Shown here: positions 45,971 to 55,061 of the stretch, one piece after another | Layout: each line of letters opens with the position of its first letter | Numbering within the stretch: position 1 is the stretch's first letter | Origin: Bacteroidota bacterium | GTDB lineage: Bacteria; Bacteroidota; Ignavibacteria; Ignavibacteriales; Melioribacteraceae | Direction: 5' to 3' | Length of the DNA stretch: 64,000 bases | Assembly (NCBI GenBank): GCA_018818065.1 | Contig: JAHISV010000007.1 | Coordinates: forward strand, 236,519-300,518 | The notes under the pieces: generated by a model | The model's database searches: none | Told to the model about the DNA's origin: nothing | What the model saw: the letters and a program-made list of their open reading frames with translations, nothing else | Made by a program: the position numbers and the translations under genes

Positions 45971-46899
45971 GTATTGAAATGAAAAGAAGAAACGGTTCTA
46001 TATTTTGGGGCGGCTTTTTTGTTGCCCTTGGCTCACTTATACTTCTCGCAAGGTTTGACTTATTCAATTCTGACTGGGAATTTATCTGGAGCTGGTATCC
46101 AATAGCTCTTGTTTTTATTGGAGCCATGATAATGTCTAAAGACACTTTTATTAGACCAGTTGTTACTGGGTTGTTTGGAATATTTGTCGCAACTCTTTTG
46201 TATGGCTCAGTTTCCAGCATAAAATACGAAGTTAATTTTGATTGGGATGCGAATGATAATGACAATGACTATTCCGAATATTATGAAGAATATAAAGAAG
46301 GCTATGATTTAGCCGAGTTATCCTTAAAAGGTGGAGCCGGATATTTTAAAATTGGCGGAACAACCGAAAATCTGGTTGCAGGTCGTTCATTTGGCTCACT
46401 AGGCTATTACAGATTCACTTCGGATGAAGGCGGAGATATGGTTCGTGTTGAATTCAACCAGAGGAAAAAGAACTTTACTTTTTTTGATGAAGATTTTAAG
46501 AATCGTTTACAGGTTAGGCTTAATCCCAATCCGGTCTGGGATCTTGATTTAGATTTTGGTGCTGCTAAAGCTAATTTCGATCTTTCTGATTTTAAGACAA
46601 GAAACATAAACATTGAAACGGGGGTTACTGACATCTTTCTAAAGCTGGGAGAAAAATATTCAGAGACACATGTTGATATCAGTATGGGTGCGGCATCTCT
46701 TATTATATCATTGCCAAAAGAATCAGGCTGCAAACTGACAGGCGACATGGTTCTTTTTTCTAAGGACTTAGAAGATTTTAATGAAGTGAGAAGGGATGAC
46801 AAAAAAACTTATGTGACGAGTAATTTTACAGAGTCAGAAAATAAGATTTACATCCATATAGATGGCGGAATGTCGAAACTGGAGATTAAAAGATACTAG
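45967..46899 (+). CDS. LiaF-like membrane protein (envelope-stress partner of PspC)
   Basis: 310-residue protein: N-terminal three or so TM helices (FWGGFFVALGSLILLARF; FIWSWYPIALVFIGAMIMS; VVTGLFGIFVATLLYGS) of the LiaI/LiaF-type transmembrane region, an acidic linker (DANDNDNDYSEYYEEY), and a beta-repeat C-terminal domain of the toastrack/DUF4097 kind with repeated GAA/GGAG hairpins. ATGA overlap with the PspC gene shows coupling. The pair resembles LiaF-PspC modules but no regulator is adjacent. Confidence 0.8.
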   Translation: MSIEMKRRNGSIFWGGFFVALGSLILLARFDLFNSDWEFIWSWYPIALVFIGAMIMSKDTFIRPVVTGLFGIFVATLLYGSVSSIKYEVNFDWDANDNDNDYSEYYEEYKEGYDLAELSLKGGAGYFKIGGTTENLVAGRSFGSLGYYRFTSDEGGDMVRVEFNQRKKNFTFFDEDFKNRLQVRLNPNPVWDLDLDFGAAKANFDLSDFKTRNINIETGVTDIFLKLGEKYSETHVDISMGAASLIISLPKESGCKLTGDMVLFSKDLEDFNEVRRDDKKTYVTSNFTESENKIYIHIDGGMSKLEIKRY

Positions 46900-47235
46900 C
46901 TACTTCTTTGGTATCCATAAATGCTTTTCCATAATCACGCATCCTTCATCGTCAAACTCTACCCCTTCCGACCGAAGCAGATCTTCCATTAATGTTGGTG
47001 CCCCAAAGTGCACCTTTCCCGATAATCCACCAAACCTGTTAACAACTCTATGGCAAGGTAACCCTGTTGCACTTGCTCCGTTCAATGCCCAGCCAACAGT
47101 TCTGGCTGCCGACTTAATTCCGCAATCTTCGGCAATTGCGCCATAAGTAGTAACCTTTCCTTTGGGAATTTTTGCCACAACCTTGTAAACCCTATCAAAA
47201 AAATCTGTTTTTTCTTTTGTGGTTTTCTTGGGCAA
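46900..47235 (-). CDS. MGMT-family single-domain alkyltransferase-like protein
   Basis: 111 residues corresponding to the DNA-binding/catalytic half of O6-alkylguanine DNA alkyltransferase, with no N-terminal domain. Helix-turn-helix region AKIPKGKVTTYGAIAEDCGI; active-site motif PCHRVVNRFGGLSG. The cysteine is present, whereas the alkyltransferase-like (ATL) proteins usually have tryptophan there. It may be a functional minimal transferase or a sensor. Its stop abuts the convergent LiaF-like gene. Confidence 0.88.
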   Translation of the reverse strand: MPKKTTKEKTDFFDRVYKVVAKIPKGKVTTYGAIAEDCGIKSAARTVGWALNGASATGLPCHRVVNRFGGLSGKVHFGAPTLMEDLLRSEGVEFDDEGCVIMEKHLWIPKK

Positions 47236-47238
47236 GAA

Positions 47239-47652
47239 TTATTCTCCCATTATCTTGATAATGGCTCGTTTACGGCGCTGCCCGTCGAACTCGGCATAGT
47301 AAACCTGCTGCCAGGGTCCAAAATCCAAAAGTCCCTCAGTTATAGGAATAATCACCTGGTGATGAACCAGCAGGTTTTTGAGATGCGCATCCCCGTTGTC
47401 CTCACCTGTGCGATGGTGTTTGTAATTTTCCTTGAAAGGTGCCAGGTTCTCAAGCCATTCATCAATATCCTGAATCAAACCATGCTCGGCATCGTTAACC
47501 CATACTCCGGCTGTAATATGCATAGCTGATACTAAAGCCATTCCTTCCTGAACCGCGCTCTCGCGCAAAGCATCTTCAACTTCGTGAGTTATATTAATGT
47601 ATTGACGCTTCTTCTCCGTATTAAACCAGAGATACTTTGTATAAGATTTCAT
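47239..47652 (-). CDS. YjbQ family (UPF0047) protein
   Basis: 137-residue protein of the YjbQ/secondary thiamine-phosphate synthase family. Conserved motifs [12 protein letters not shown] (near 46), [18 protein letters not shown] and [20 protein letters not shown] are all present with the metal-binding histidines. The family is considered to have thiamine-phosphate synthase side activity; the physiological role is unclear. It ends three bases before the MGMT-like gene and is probably cotranscribed. Confidence 0.92.
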   Translation of the reverse strand: MKSYTKYLWFNTEKKRQYINITHEVEDALRESAVQEGMALVSAMHITAGVWVNDAEHGLIQDIDEWLENLAPFKENYKHHRTGEDNGDAHLKNLLVHHQVIIPITEGLLDFGPWQQVYYAEFDGQRRKRAIIKIMGE

Positions 47653-47666
47653 TTAATTCCCTTTAA

Positions 47667-48035
47667 TTATACCATATTAATATCTGCAAGGTAATTAACT
47701 TTTTCTGCTAATTTCCAGTAATCCTTAGTTGTTTTACTAAGTCGCTTCGCAAGCGTCTTCATTAATTTTTGTGCTATCTCGGGATGCTTCTCAACCAGCC
47801 CACGAAGATCTGCTTTAATTACAGAAATGTGACATTCGGTGAGAGTTTTAATTGTGGCTGAGCGTGGCTCGTTTAGAATCACACTCATTTCACCTACAAT
47901 TGTGCCTTTCTGATCGAACTCGGCAATCTGAATATCACCCTTAAATATGCCTAGCTTCCCATTGATGAGGATAAACAAAGACTGGTCAACATCTCCGTCT
48001 TCCGTCAGCACATAATCTTTTGGAAAATGTTGCAT
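47667..48035 (-). CDS. Cyclic nucleotide-binding domain protein without DNA-binding domain
   Basis: 122 residues forming just a cNMP-binding (CRP-like) beta-roll and C-helix: LFILINGKLGIFKGDIQIAE, then the phosphate-binding cassette-like GTIVGEMSVILNEPRSATIK. No helix-turn-helix follows. The ligand is uncertain, though the PRSAT element is typical of cyclic-nucleotide binders. It lies 14 bases after prfB and 14 before yjbQ, part of a minus-strand run. Confidence 0.85.
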   Translation of the reverse strand: MQHFPKDYVLTEDGDVDQSLFILINGKLGIFKGDIQIAEFDQKGTIVGEMSVILNEPRSATIKTLTECHISVIKADLRGLVEKHPEIAQKLMKTLAKRLSKTTKDYWKLAEKVNYLADINMV

Positions 48036-48049
48036 ACCTCTCTCCTTTA

Positions 48050-49157
48050 TTAATTTTGAGAGAATTTAAGTAAGAACGCTTTTATAAATTGATTTAATTC
48101 ACCATCCATAACTTTTGCGGTATCAGAAGTTTCAACATCTGTTCTATGATCTTTGACCATGTTGTAGGGATGAAAAACGTATGAACGAATCTGACTTCCC
48201 CATTCTATTTTCATCTTATTTTTTTCAATTTCGTCCAGTTCTGCTTCCTGTTCTTTCAATTTCTCCTGATACATCTTTGCTTTAAGTAGTTTCAAAGCAT
48301 TAGCTTTATTCTGCACCTGAGATCTTTCACTTTGACAAGCGGCAACAATGCCGGTGGGAAGGTGTGTTATTCTAACAGCCGTTTCAACCTTGTTTACGTT
48401 CTGCCCGCCTTTACCGCCAGCACGAAAAGTATCTATCTTCAAATCACTTAGATTAATATCTATTTCAATATCATCATCAACTTCCGGGTACACAAAAACC
48501 GAAGCAAAACTGGTATGTCTGCGTTTATTTGAATCAAAAGGCGATATCCTTACAAGACGATGAACACCATTTTCTGCTTTCAAATAACCGTAGGCAAAAT
48601 CACCGGTAATTTCCATGGTAGCACTTTTAATTCCGGCACCGTCACCTTCAAGGAAATCAATCAGCGTCATTTGATAACCATTCTGCTCACACCATCTTTT
48701 GTACATTCTCATTAGCATCTCAGCCCAATCCTGCGCCTCAGTACCACCAGCCCCCGAATGAATGTTAAGGATGCAATTATTATTATCATCTCTGCCGCTT
48801 AGCATACTCTTTAGTTCAATTTCTTCAACCTTTTTTTTAAGGTCTTCGAACTCAGAGACGATTTCGTCTTCAAGCGAATTTTCATCTTCCATAGCCGCAA
48901 GTTCAAGGAACTCGGAAAAATTTACCTCACTGTTTTTAAGGTCATTCCAGATCTTTACCCATAGCTGAAGGGATTTGCTTTGCTGGAGTACTTTCTGTGC
49001 GGCTTTCTGATCATTCCAAAAATCTGATGCTTCACTTATTTCCTGTATTTCTTTTATCTTTTTTTCCTTTTTGTCGATGTCAAAGATAACCTCTTAGCTT
49101 ATCAACCCTTACTCTATAGCCTTTCAATTCTCTTGAATATTCTTCGAACATTTTCAT
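48050..49157 (-). CDS. prfB: Peptide chain release factor 2 with programmed +1 frameshift
   Basis: Terminates translation at UGA/UAA. The real gene starts at ATG 49157 (AGGAG just upstream), runs 25 codons to CTT, then meets in-frame TGA at 49080-49082. A +1 slip (CTT-T-GAC) continues as DIDKKEKK into the long frame. The slip context AGAGGTTATCTTTGAC matches the canonical prfB autoregulatory site. Total product about 368 residues. The SPF codon-recognition tripeptide (RISPFDSN) and the catalytic GGQ ([12 protein letters not shown]) are present. The downstream frame alone (ATG 48892) would lack the N-terminal domain. Confidence 0.95.
49080..49095 (-). promoter_or_regulatory. prfB +1 frameshift site
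   Basis: Minus-strand AGAGGTTATCTTTGAC: an SD-like AGAGG, then TAT, the slippery CTT and the UGA stop followed by C. RF2 shortage favours slipping to the +1 frame, giving autoregulation, as established for E. coli prfB. Confidence 0.95.
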
Positions 49158-49207
49158 TTCTCCTATATGCAGTTTTATTTAGAATTTTTAACTGCCGAAA
49201 TTTAACA

Positions 49208-49522
49208 TTATTCTACTTCGAGTTCCATACGAAGTAAAGCCGCCGCAAGAGTTTTCCCCTGCGCATCATGTTTAAGCGAAACAGTACCTCCGCCGCCAAG
49301 CGTGTTATGAAGCATAAAATTAAGGGCACGAATATTTGGCAGTTCATACCTTTCAACATCACCAAAACAAATACCCTTAAAATGTTCTTTAACTCTTTCC
49401 GCAGTAAGGTATTTGGAAATTATTTCATAACCCTTATCATCATAAGCTATTAAACCAACATTTGCAGCATCACCCTTATCTCCGCTTCTGCCATGTGCTA
49501 TATCTATTAATTTTATTTTCAT
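49208..49522 (-). CDS. AtuA-related C-terminal domain protein
   Basis: 104-residue partner of the upstream DUF1446 protein. Opening IKLIDIAHGRSGDKGDAANV and the end LGGGGTVSLKHDAQGKTLA are typical of the domain found at the C-terminus of AtuA-type proteins. In acyclic-terpene-utilising pseudomonads both domains are one chain; here they are two genes overlapping by one base, so they likely form a complex. Biochemical role unknown. Confidence 0.85.
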   Translation of the reverse strand: MKIKLIDIAHGRSGDKGDAANVGLIAYDDKGYEIISKYLTAERVKEHFKGICFGDVERYELPNIRALNFMLHNTLGGGGTVSLKHDAQGKTLAAALLRMELEVE

Positions 49523-50889
49523 TACAGCTCCATAATTTCAACTTGTGGAGTAATTAGTTTCTTTGGTATTAAAGCCGGCCAGTAGGCAACTACGTCGCTT
49601 GGTCTTGCTCTTCCACCGGCAAAGCCCGTAACTGAAGGAGGTCCGGTTAAAACCAATGGTACAATTTCGCGCCCAAATCTTACAATGGAATTTTTATCGT
49701 GAGAACGAACGGCAATATGTAATCTGATCTCATTAATATCGTCCTCGTCCAGTTGTTTTGATAACGGACCATGGCAGGAATCATAACCAATATATTCTGT
49801 TCTGATTTCTTCAAAATTTAATCCCAACATTTCAAAACGCTTTCTAATAATTTTATCCGCGGCTTTGGCTTTTGTTAATGCTTTAGGCCATGAATAAGTC
49901 AAACCACCCTCAGCCGACCATCCATCTTCATAAGAACAGGAGACCTTGTAAAATTCTGTGTCGGGTTTACCCTTAACATCATAAACTCTTACGTGATTAT
50001 TTCCTAAATCTTCCAGTTTAATTGAGGTGAAATCCACAACACAATCAGGAGTAATATATTCAGCGGGATCACCAATTTCGTAAACCAGTTGTTCGGCAAT
50101 AGTTTCAAAACTTACTTTACCACCCATCGACTCATGCTTGGTAATAATAATTTCACCATTCGGCTTTGCTATTGCAATTGGGAAACCAATATTTGCCATA
50201 TCTTCAACAGACTCCCAATCAGCCAGTAGATTACCACCGGAGGCTTGAGCGCCGCATTCCAGTATATGCCCGGCTACAGTGCCAACAGCCATTAAATCAA
50301 AATTGTCCTTTGCCCAGCCAAACTCGTAAATCATCGGAGCAAGGGTTAAGCCTGTATCTGTCGTACGCCCTGTAATAACAACGTCCGCACCTTTTTGCAA
50401 CGCTTCAACAATAGGGAAAGCACCCAAATAAACATTGGCACTTAAAATTTTATCCCTAATAATTTCAATTGATTCGCCCGTTTCCATGTTATTCAGTTTG
50501 CAGTCATCAGAAACGAGGTAATCCAGTTCATCCACGATATTGTCGCCGTATACAACTGCAATTTTTAATCCCTCAATGCCCAGTTCTTTTGCGTGCCTCA
50601 GTGTTTCCAGCGCACACGCATGCGGATTAACACCACCACCGTTTGTTATAACCTTTATATTCTTCTCTTTGCAGGTGGGTAAAATGTCACGCAAAACTTC
50701 CGGCAGGTCTCTTGCATATCCAAGTTCAGGATTTTTGTTTTTCTGCTTCTGCATTATCGACATAGTTACTTCCGCAAGGTAGTCCATAACCAGATAGTCA
50801 ATATCACCTTCTGTAACCTGCTTAAAAGGAGCTATAGGCAAATCACCCCAGTAACCCTGCCCTGATGCTATTCTTATTTCATTTTTCAT
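49522..50889 (-). CDS. DUF1446/AtuA-family protein
   Basis: 455 residues. It begins IRIASGQGYWGDLPIAPFKQ, with VITNGGGVNPHACALE, DVVITGRTTDTGLTLAPMIY and ILECGAQASGGNLLADW, all conserved in the AtuA family. This family is linked to acyclic terpene or branched acyl-CoA catabolism but its reaction is not established to my knowledge. No carboxylase or acyl-CoA genes are adjacent. Coupled to the C-terminal-domain gene. Confidence 0.87.
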   Translation of the reverse strand: MKNEIRIASGQGYWGDLPIAPFKQVTEGDIDYLVMDYLAEVTMSIMQKQKNKNPELGYARDLPEVLRDILPTCKEKNIKVITNGGGVNPHACALETLRHAKELGIEGLKIAVVYGDNIVDELDYLVSDDCKLNNMETGESIEIIRDKILSANVYLGAFPIVEALQKGADVVITGRTTDTGLTLAPMIYEFGWAKDNFDLMAVGTVAGHILECGAQASGGNLLADWESVEDMANIGFPIAIAKPNGEIIITKHESMGGKVSFETIAEQLVYEIGDPAEYITPDCVVDFTSIKLEDLGNNHVRVYDVKGKPDTEFYKVSCSYEDGWSAEGGLTYSWPKALTKAKAADKIIRKRFEMLGLNFEEIRTEYIGYDSCHGPLSKQLDEDDINEIRLHIAVRSHDKNSIVRFGREIVPLVLTGPPSVTGFAGGRARPSDVVAYWPALIPKKLITPQVEIMEL

Positions 50890-50934
50890 AAAACTCTTAT
50901 TTTAATGGTCAATTAAAGAATACAACAACAATTA

Positions 50935-51852
50935 TTAAAATTCCGTTGCAATTTTTGCCGCTGATTTTAGGATATCTTTCCTGCTGCCTACTTTCAACCA
51001 GTTTATTCTATCATCTTTCCTGAACCATGTCATTTGTCGTTTTGCGTATCTGCGGGTATTTCTCTTTATCAATTCGACTGCACGCTCTAACGAAATTTCA
51101 TCCTCAAGAAAACTTATTAATTCTTTATATCCAACCGTATTCAGTGAGTTTATACTTTTGGAATAACCCATTTTAAAAATCTGTTTTATCTCATCGACTA
51201 GTCCGGCTTCAATCATTTCCTCAACACGATTATCAATATTTTCGTACAAGACTTTCCTGTCCCACTCCAACCCGTATTGAATAAATTTGATGTCAATTTC
51301 TCTTTTATGAGATTCATGGAATTTCCAGATTGGCTCACCGGAGATATGATATACCTCGAGTGCCCTCATAATCCGTTTCCAGTTTTGAGGAAGCATCTTT
51401 TCCGCTGAAACAGAGTCAACCTCCTTCAGAATCCCATGAATATGAGAATTACCAAATTTCTCCCTAAGCGCCATAAGATAATCCCGGTATTCCATGTCAG
51501 TTTCAATCTCGGTAAATAGTCCATCAACAATAGCCTGAATGTACAAACCGGATCCGCCAACAAACACAGGGATTTTGTTTTCGCTGAACAATTTTTGGGC
51601 TATTATTAAAGCATCGTCCTCAAACCGGCTTACATTATAATCAACATCCGGTTCAATAAAATCAACCAGATGATGTTTTACAATAGCCTGTTCTTCCTCA
51701 GTGGGTTTTGCGGTCCCAATATCCAGAAACTTATAAAATTGCCGGCTATCGGCAGATATCACTTCCCCTCCAACTAATCTGGCAAGTTCAATTCCCAGTG
51801 TAGTCTTGCCTGAACATGTCGGGCCAACAACAACTAGTGCTACTTTTTCCAT
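50935..51852 (-). CDS. miaA: tRNA dimethylallyltransferase
   Basis: Adds a dimethylallyl group to A37 of tRNAs reading U-starting codons. The P-loop VVGPTCSGKTTLGIELAR (near residue 8), ISADSRQFYKFLDIGTAKPT, GGSGLYIQAIVDG and the RRYAKRQMTWFRKD tRNA-binding region are all present. 305 residues, full length. Overlaps the upstream pcm gene by 13 bases. Confidence 0.96.
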   Translation of the reverse strand: MEKVALVVVGPTCSGKTTLGIELARLVGGEVISADSRQFYKFLDIGTAKPTEEEQAIVKHHLVDFIEPDVDYNVSRFEDDALIIAQKLFSENKIPVFVGGSGLYIQAIVDGLFTEIETDMEYRDYLMALREKFGNSHIHGILKEVDSVSAEKMLPQNWKRIMRALEVYHISGEPIWKFHESHKREIDIKFIQYGLEWDRKVLYENIDNRVEEMIEAGLVDEIKQIFKMGYSKSINSLNTVGYKELISFLEDEISLERAVELIKRNTRRYAKRQMTWFRKDDRINWLKVGSRKDILKSAAKIATEF

Positions 51853-52481
51853 CCATCCTTACCTATAAGTGGAACGAAGGAAAAATTTGGAGTTTCGATA
51901 TATTCAAAACGGTCTTCAGATATTTTTTTAATAATCTGCATTGTTTGCGATTTTTGATTGCCTGTAGGGATGACTAAGATACCGCCAATCTTTAACTGGT
52001 CCTTCAGTTTATTTGGAACAGCAGGAGCCCCGGCTGTTACGATTATACCATCATACGGGGCATAACTTTCCCACCCTTTGGTGCCATCACCCAGTTTCGT
52101 AAAAACATCGTACCCTAATGTTTCTAACAACTTCCTAGTTGTATTATATAATTTTTCGTTTCGCTCTATCGAAAAAACATTAATGCCCATAGCACAAAGA
52201 ATAGCAGCCTGATACCCTGATCCGGTACCAATTTCCAGAACTGATTGACCTGATCTTACATTGAGAGCTTCAGTCATAAATGCCACGGTGTACGGCTGCG
52301 AAATAGTCTGACCATACCCGATTGGAAGAGCACTATCTTCGTAAGCATGCATTATCATGGCGTCAGAAACAAACTTATGCCTCTCAACAGAAAGAAATGC
52401 CTTTAGCACAGACTGTGACTTTATGCCTCTTTCTTTAAGAATTTCAACTAATTCTTCCCGATCTGACTCGTACATCAACAA
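51840..52481 (-). CDS. pcm: Protein-L-isoaspartate O-methyltransferase
   Basis: Repairs isoaspartyl residues in aged proteins using SAM. 213 residues with the SAM-binding motif VLEIGTGSGYQAAIL (near 80), preceded by YGQTISQPYTVAFMTEAL, and GIIVTAGAPAVPNKLKDQL. ATG 52481 (with MLMYESDREELV; a second Met at residue 3 is also possible). Divergent from the UPF0316 gene across a 78-base gap. Confidence 0.95.
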   Translation of the reverse strand: MLMYESDREELVEILKERGIKSQSVLKAFLSVERHKFVSDAMIMHAYEDSALPIGYGQTISQPYTVAFMTEALNVRSGQSVLEIGTGSGYQAAILCAMGINVFSIERNEKLYNTTRKLLETLGYDVFTKLGDGTKGWESYAPYDGIIVTAGAPAVPNKLKDQLKIGGILVIPTGNQKSQTMQIIKKISEDRFEYIETPNFSFVPLIGKDGWKK

Positions 52482-52559
52482 AACCTTATAGAATTTTCAC
52501 AAAGATATCGTTTTTTTCGCTAAATATACGGTGTCAATTTTTATGAATTTGGGAATATA

Positions 52560-53078
52560 ATGATAGAAGCTTTACTTGGTGGTCTTGCAATAATGTTAAT
52601 GAGAATTGCTGACGTTACTTTGGGTACTTTTAGAACTCTTATGGTCGTTCAGGGAAAGAAATATCACTCGGGGATAATTGGTTTTTTTGAAGTACTGATC
52701 TGGATTTTTGCAATGAGATATATAGTTCAGCATATGGATGAAACTATTAATTTATTTGGCTATGCCTTCGGTTTTGGCATAGGAAATATTTTGGGAATTA
52801 CACTGGATCAAAAATTTGCATTCGGATTTGTACAGCTAAACATAATCTCGAAAAAATATTTCGAAGAAATCACCTCAAAGCTGCGCGCTTCCAAATTTGC
52901 CACAACCTTAATTCCTGCATTAGGCAACAATGGTTCCAGCTCAATAATAGTAACCATAATAAAAAGGAAGCAGCAAAAGGTTGTAATGAATCTGGTTAAC
53001 TCAATTGATCCTGATGCTTTTATCACCGTACAGCATTCGCGTCCTTACAAAGGGTTTATTCATGGTGGAAGGAAATAA
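52560..53078 (+). CDS. UPF0316 (DUF2179/DUF5698) membrane protein
   Basis: 172 residues with three N-terminal TM helices (MLMRIADVTLGTFRTLMVVQ leading into GIIGFFEVLIWIFAMRYI and GYAFGFGIGNILGI) and a C-terminal soluble DUF2179-like domain ending GGRK. The start codon ATG 52560 directly follows the TATAA of the gap. Function unknown. Two plus-strand tRNA genes follow. Confidence 0.88.
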   Translation: MIEALLGGLAIMLMRIADVTLGTFRTLMVVQGKKYHSGIIGFFEVLIWIFAMRYIVQHMDETINLFGYAFGFGIGNILGITLDQKFAFGFVQLNIISKKYFEEITSKLRASKFATTLIPALGNNGSSSIIVTIIKRKQQKVVMNLVNSIDPDAFITVQHSRPYKGFIHGGRK

Positions 53079-53159
53079 TTTTCAAAAAAAGTTGAATTTA
53101 GTATTGCGCAATATGTAAAACAATGTTATATTTTTGATCTAAAATTTTGGTATTTATAA

Positions 53160-53232
53160 GCGGGAATAGCTCAGTTGGTAGAGCATCACGTTGCCAACGT
53201 GAATGTCGCCGGTTCGAGTCCGGTTTCCCGCT
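53160..53232 (+). tRNA. tRNA-Gly (anticodon GCC)
   Basis: Acceptor GCGGGAA pairs with TTCCCGC; D-arm TAGCTCAGTTGGTAGAGCA; anticodon loop TTGCCAA; T-arm GCCGGTTCGAGTCCGGT. Discriminator T; CCA not encoded. Confidence 0.97.
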
Positions 53233-53237
53233 CTCTC

Positions 53238-53266
53238 AAAATCCACCCTAAAGTGGATTTTGTTTT
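53238..53266 (+). terminator. Terminator after tRNA-Gly
   Basis: Arms AAAATCCAC / GTGGATTTT with a six-base loop, then GTTTT, five bases after the tRNA. Confidence 0.8.
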
Positions 53267-53335
53267 AAGAACTATTTTTACTCTTTTTTGGCGGCGTGCC
53301 TGCACGTCGGAGTTCAAAGTTCTTTTTACAAAAAC

Positions 53336-53409
53336 GGCGGCGTGGCCAAGTGGTCTAAGGCGAAGGTCTGCAAAACCTTTATTCGTCGGTTCGAATCCGA
53401 CCGCTGCCT
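53336..53409 (+). tRNA. tRNA-Cys (anticodon GCA)
   Basis: Acceptor GGCGGCG pairs with CGCTGCC; anticodon loop TCTGCAA; T-arm GTCGGTTCGAATCCGAC. Discriminator T; CCA not encoded. This gene seems to be the integration target of the downstream segment. Confidence 0.97.
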
Positions 53410-53414
53410 CAAAG

Positions 53415-53445
53415 AAAGCCCTTCTATTTTTTAGAAGGGCTTTTT
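53415..53445 (+). terminator. Terminator after tRNA-Cys
   Basis: Arms AAAGCCCTTCTA / TAGAAGGGCTTT with a five-base loop and T-run, six bases after the tRNA. Degenerate copies occur at 53530-53556 and 56632-56660. Confidence 0.92.
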
Positions 53446-53482
53446 CGTTTTAAATCGAACATGGTTTTAGATACAGCCGAAC

Positions 53483-53556
53483 GTCTGCAACCCGGCTTTG
53501 CCGGGCGAATCCGACCGCTGCCGCAAATAAAGTCCCTTCTATTTTCGAAGGGCTTT
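53483..53556 (+). repeat. Decayed tRNA-Cys 3' half plus terminator, copy A
   Basis: Starts with the anticodon-loop sequence GTCTGCAA, then a 15-base GC hairpin (CCCGGC-TTT-GCCGGG), then CGAATCCGACCGCTGCC, identical to the tRNA-Cys 3' end over 17 bases, then a copy of the tRNA-Cys terminator. The anticodon stem and 5' T-arm are replaced by the hairpin. Confidence 0.85.
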
Positions 53557-53594
53557 GAAATTCTAAAGTGTTTGATAACTATTAATCCCTAAGA

Positions 53595-54296
53595 CTATGG
53601 AGCCTTCACTAAGATCCATTGATTTAGAATAAAATTAGCAGCATCGGGAATTGGTCCTTTAAGCATAATTGGATTTACACAATCGTCTGCAAGAGTACTC
53701 GGCCAGTATTCCAATTCAGAATAATCCGTTCCTCCTAAGGTACAAAAAGCAATTTGGAGAGAATCAGTTGGCATGTAAATTTTGAATTCTACTTCATCGG
53801 AGTTGCCCATAAAGGCATTATTAGCCACCCACCAATTATCTGCAAGGAACCGCTCCCTTTCACTGATTGCTCCAGAAGTCATTTGTGTTGATTGGCAATG
53901 CCAGCTAAAATGTTTTATTTTAGTCCAAGCACCTGAAGTATAGGAATATTTAGCCGTACCCAATGCGGCAGAAGAGTGATATAGATGAACCTCCTGATCA
54001 CGATACACAAATAGAGTCGTTACCGGATTTGGTTTTGTTTTTATACCCAGATAAAGATAGTTTTCGTGATACATCAACCGAATTTTTCCACTTGATGTTA
54101 AATCTTTTTCCATCGCGCCCGCCCATTCTTCCGAATCAAAGATACCATTGAGAGCAATCGTATTTCCAGCAGGTAATTCAATAGAATCAGTAGTAGTATC
54201 GATTGGTAAGATAATTTCATTTTCATCAGGCGAAGATGGCGAATTATTACAGCAAGTAAGTGCAAAAAGTGTTAGACAAATGATATTTTTCAACAT
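53595..54296 (-). CDS. Lipoprotein with CBM9/DOMON-like domain (unrecognised)
   Basis: 233 residues with a lipoprotein signal (lipobox LTCC near residue 15), an acidic linker, and a beta-rich domain whose opening IALNGIFDSEEWAGAMEKDL resembles sugar- or ligand-binding CBM9-like domains. I cannot name the ligand. It sits inside the segment bracketed by the tRNA-Cys fragments and is followed upstream by the LytTR/sensor pair in the same direction. Probably surface- or periplasm-facing. Confidence 0.7.
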   Translation of the reverse strand: MLKNIICLTLFALTCCNNSPSSPDENEIILPIDTTTDSIELPAGNTIALNGIFDSEEWAGAMEKDLTSSGKIRLMYHENYLYLGIKTKPNPVTTLFVYRDQEVHLYHSSAALGTAKYSYTSGAWTKIKHFSWHCQSTQMTSGAISERERFLADNWWVANNAFMGNSDEVEFKIYMPTDSLQIAFCTLGGTDYSELEYWPSTLADDCVNPIMLKGPIPDAANFILNQWILVKAP

Positions 54297-54332
54297 AAAT
54301 TCCCCCCGAAAATTAAGTGATATTTTTAATTG

Positions 54333-55061
54333 TTATTTGAAAAGATTTTTATTTTTAAGTGTGTATCTCCTACTCATAACATATGGATCTGATATTCTTC
54401 TAATGTATATCCGATAGGAATAATTAAACCATTCTTCAACTTTTTCAATGAAATCAAGATTTATAATCGTTGACCTATGAATTCTTATAAACTTACTTTT
54501 TGGTAATCGAGTCTCCCATTCTTTCATCGTTTTCTGTATTAAACCTTTTTTCATGTTGGAAGTAATTATCTCCGTATAATCATCAGCCGAACTAATAACC
54601 ATTATTTTCTCAATTTTTATAAATTCATAATGATTATTAAAAAGGACAAAAATTGAGTCTTGATAGTCAAATAATTGAGTCGAAGATTCGGGATTATTAT
54701 TTCTATCTGCAATTCTTTCCAGTGAATTCCTAAGTCTATCTGGGTTTACGGGTTTTAATAAATAATCAAGGGCATTAACATCAAAAGCCTTAACGGCATA
54801 TTCATCATACGCAGTTACAAAAATTATATTACACTTTGAATCAACTTTTTTTAATAAGTCAAAACCAGATTCACCCTTTAATTTAATATCGAGAAATATT
54901 AAATCCGGCTTAAGCCTTTCCAGTTTATTCTCAATTTCTTTGATACCTCTAAATTCACCGACAAGATTGATACAATCAAATTCAGATAGAATCGCTTTTA
55001 AATCTTCCCTGGCAAGGTCTTCATCATCAATTATGATCGAATTGAATTTGGAATTATCCAT
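54333..55061 (-). CDS. LytTR-family response regulator
   Basis: 242 residues: receiver domain (acidic DDED near residue 12, phospho-Asp in LIFLDIKLKGESGF, Thr/Lys in VTAYDEYAVKAF and LLKPVNPDRL) followed by a LytTR DNA-binding domain (KFIRIHRSTIINLDFIEKV). It overlaps the sensor kinase gene by 31 bases. Partners in the same segment are the kinase and a lipoprotein, possible target of regulation. Confidence 0.92.
   Translation of the reverse strand: MDNSKFNSIIIDDEDLAREDLKAILSEFDCINLVGEFRGIKEIENKLERLKPDLIFLDIKLKGESGFDLLKKVDSKCNIIFVTAYDEYAVKAFDVNALDYLLKPVNPDRLRNSLERIADRNNNPESSTQLFDYQDSIFVLFNNHYEFIKIEKIMVISSADDYTEIITSNMKKGLIQKTMKEWETRLPKSKFIRIHRSTIINLDFIEKVEEWFNYSYRIYIRRISDPYVMSRRYTLKNKNLFK

Noticed and set aside
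48050..48892. prfB as a 280-residue gene
   Set aside because: Lacks the N-terminal domain that is present upstream in the frameshifted reading; the canonical slip site explains it.
53175..53453. Plus-strand frame across tRNA-Gly and tRNA-Cys
   Set aside because: Reads through two intact tRNA genes and terminators; no coding evidence.
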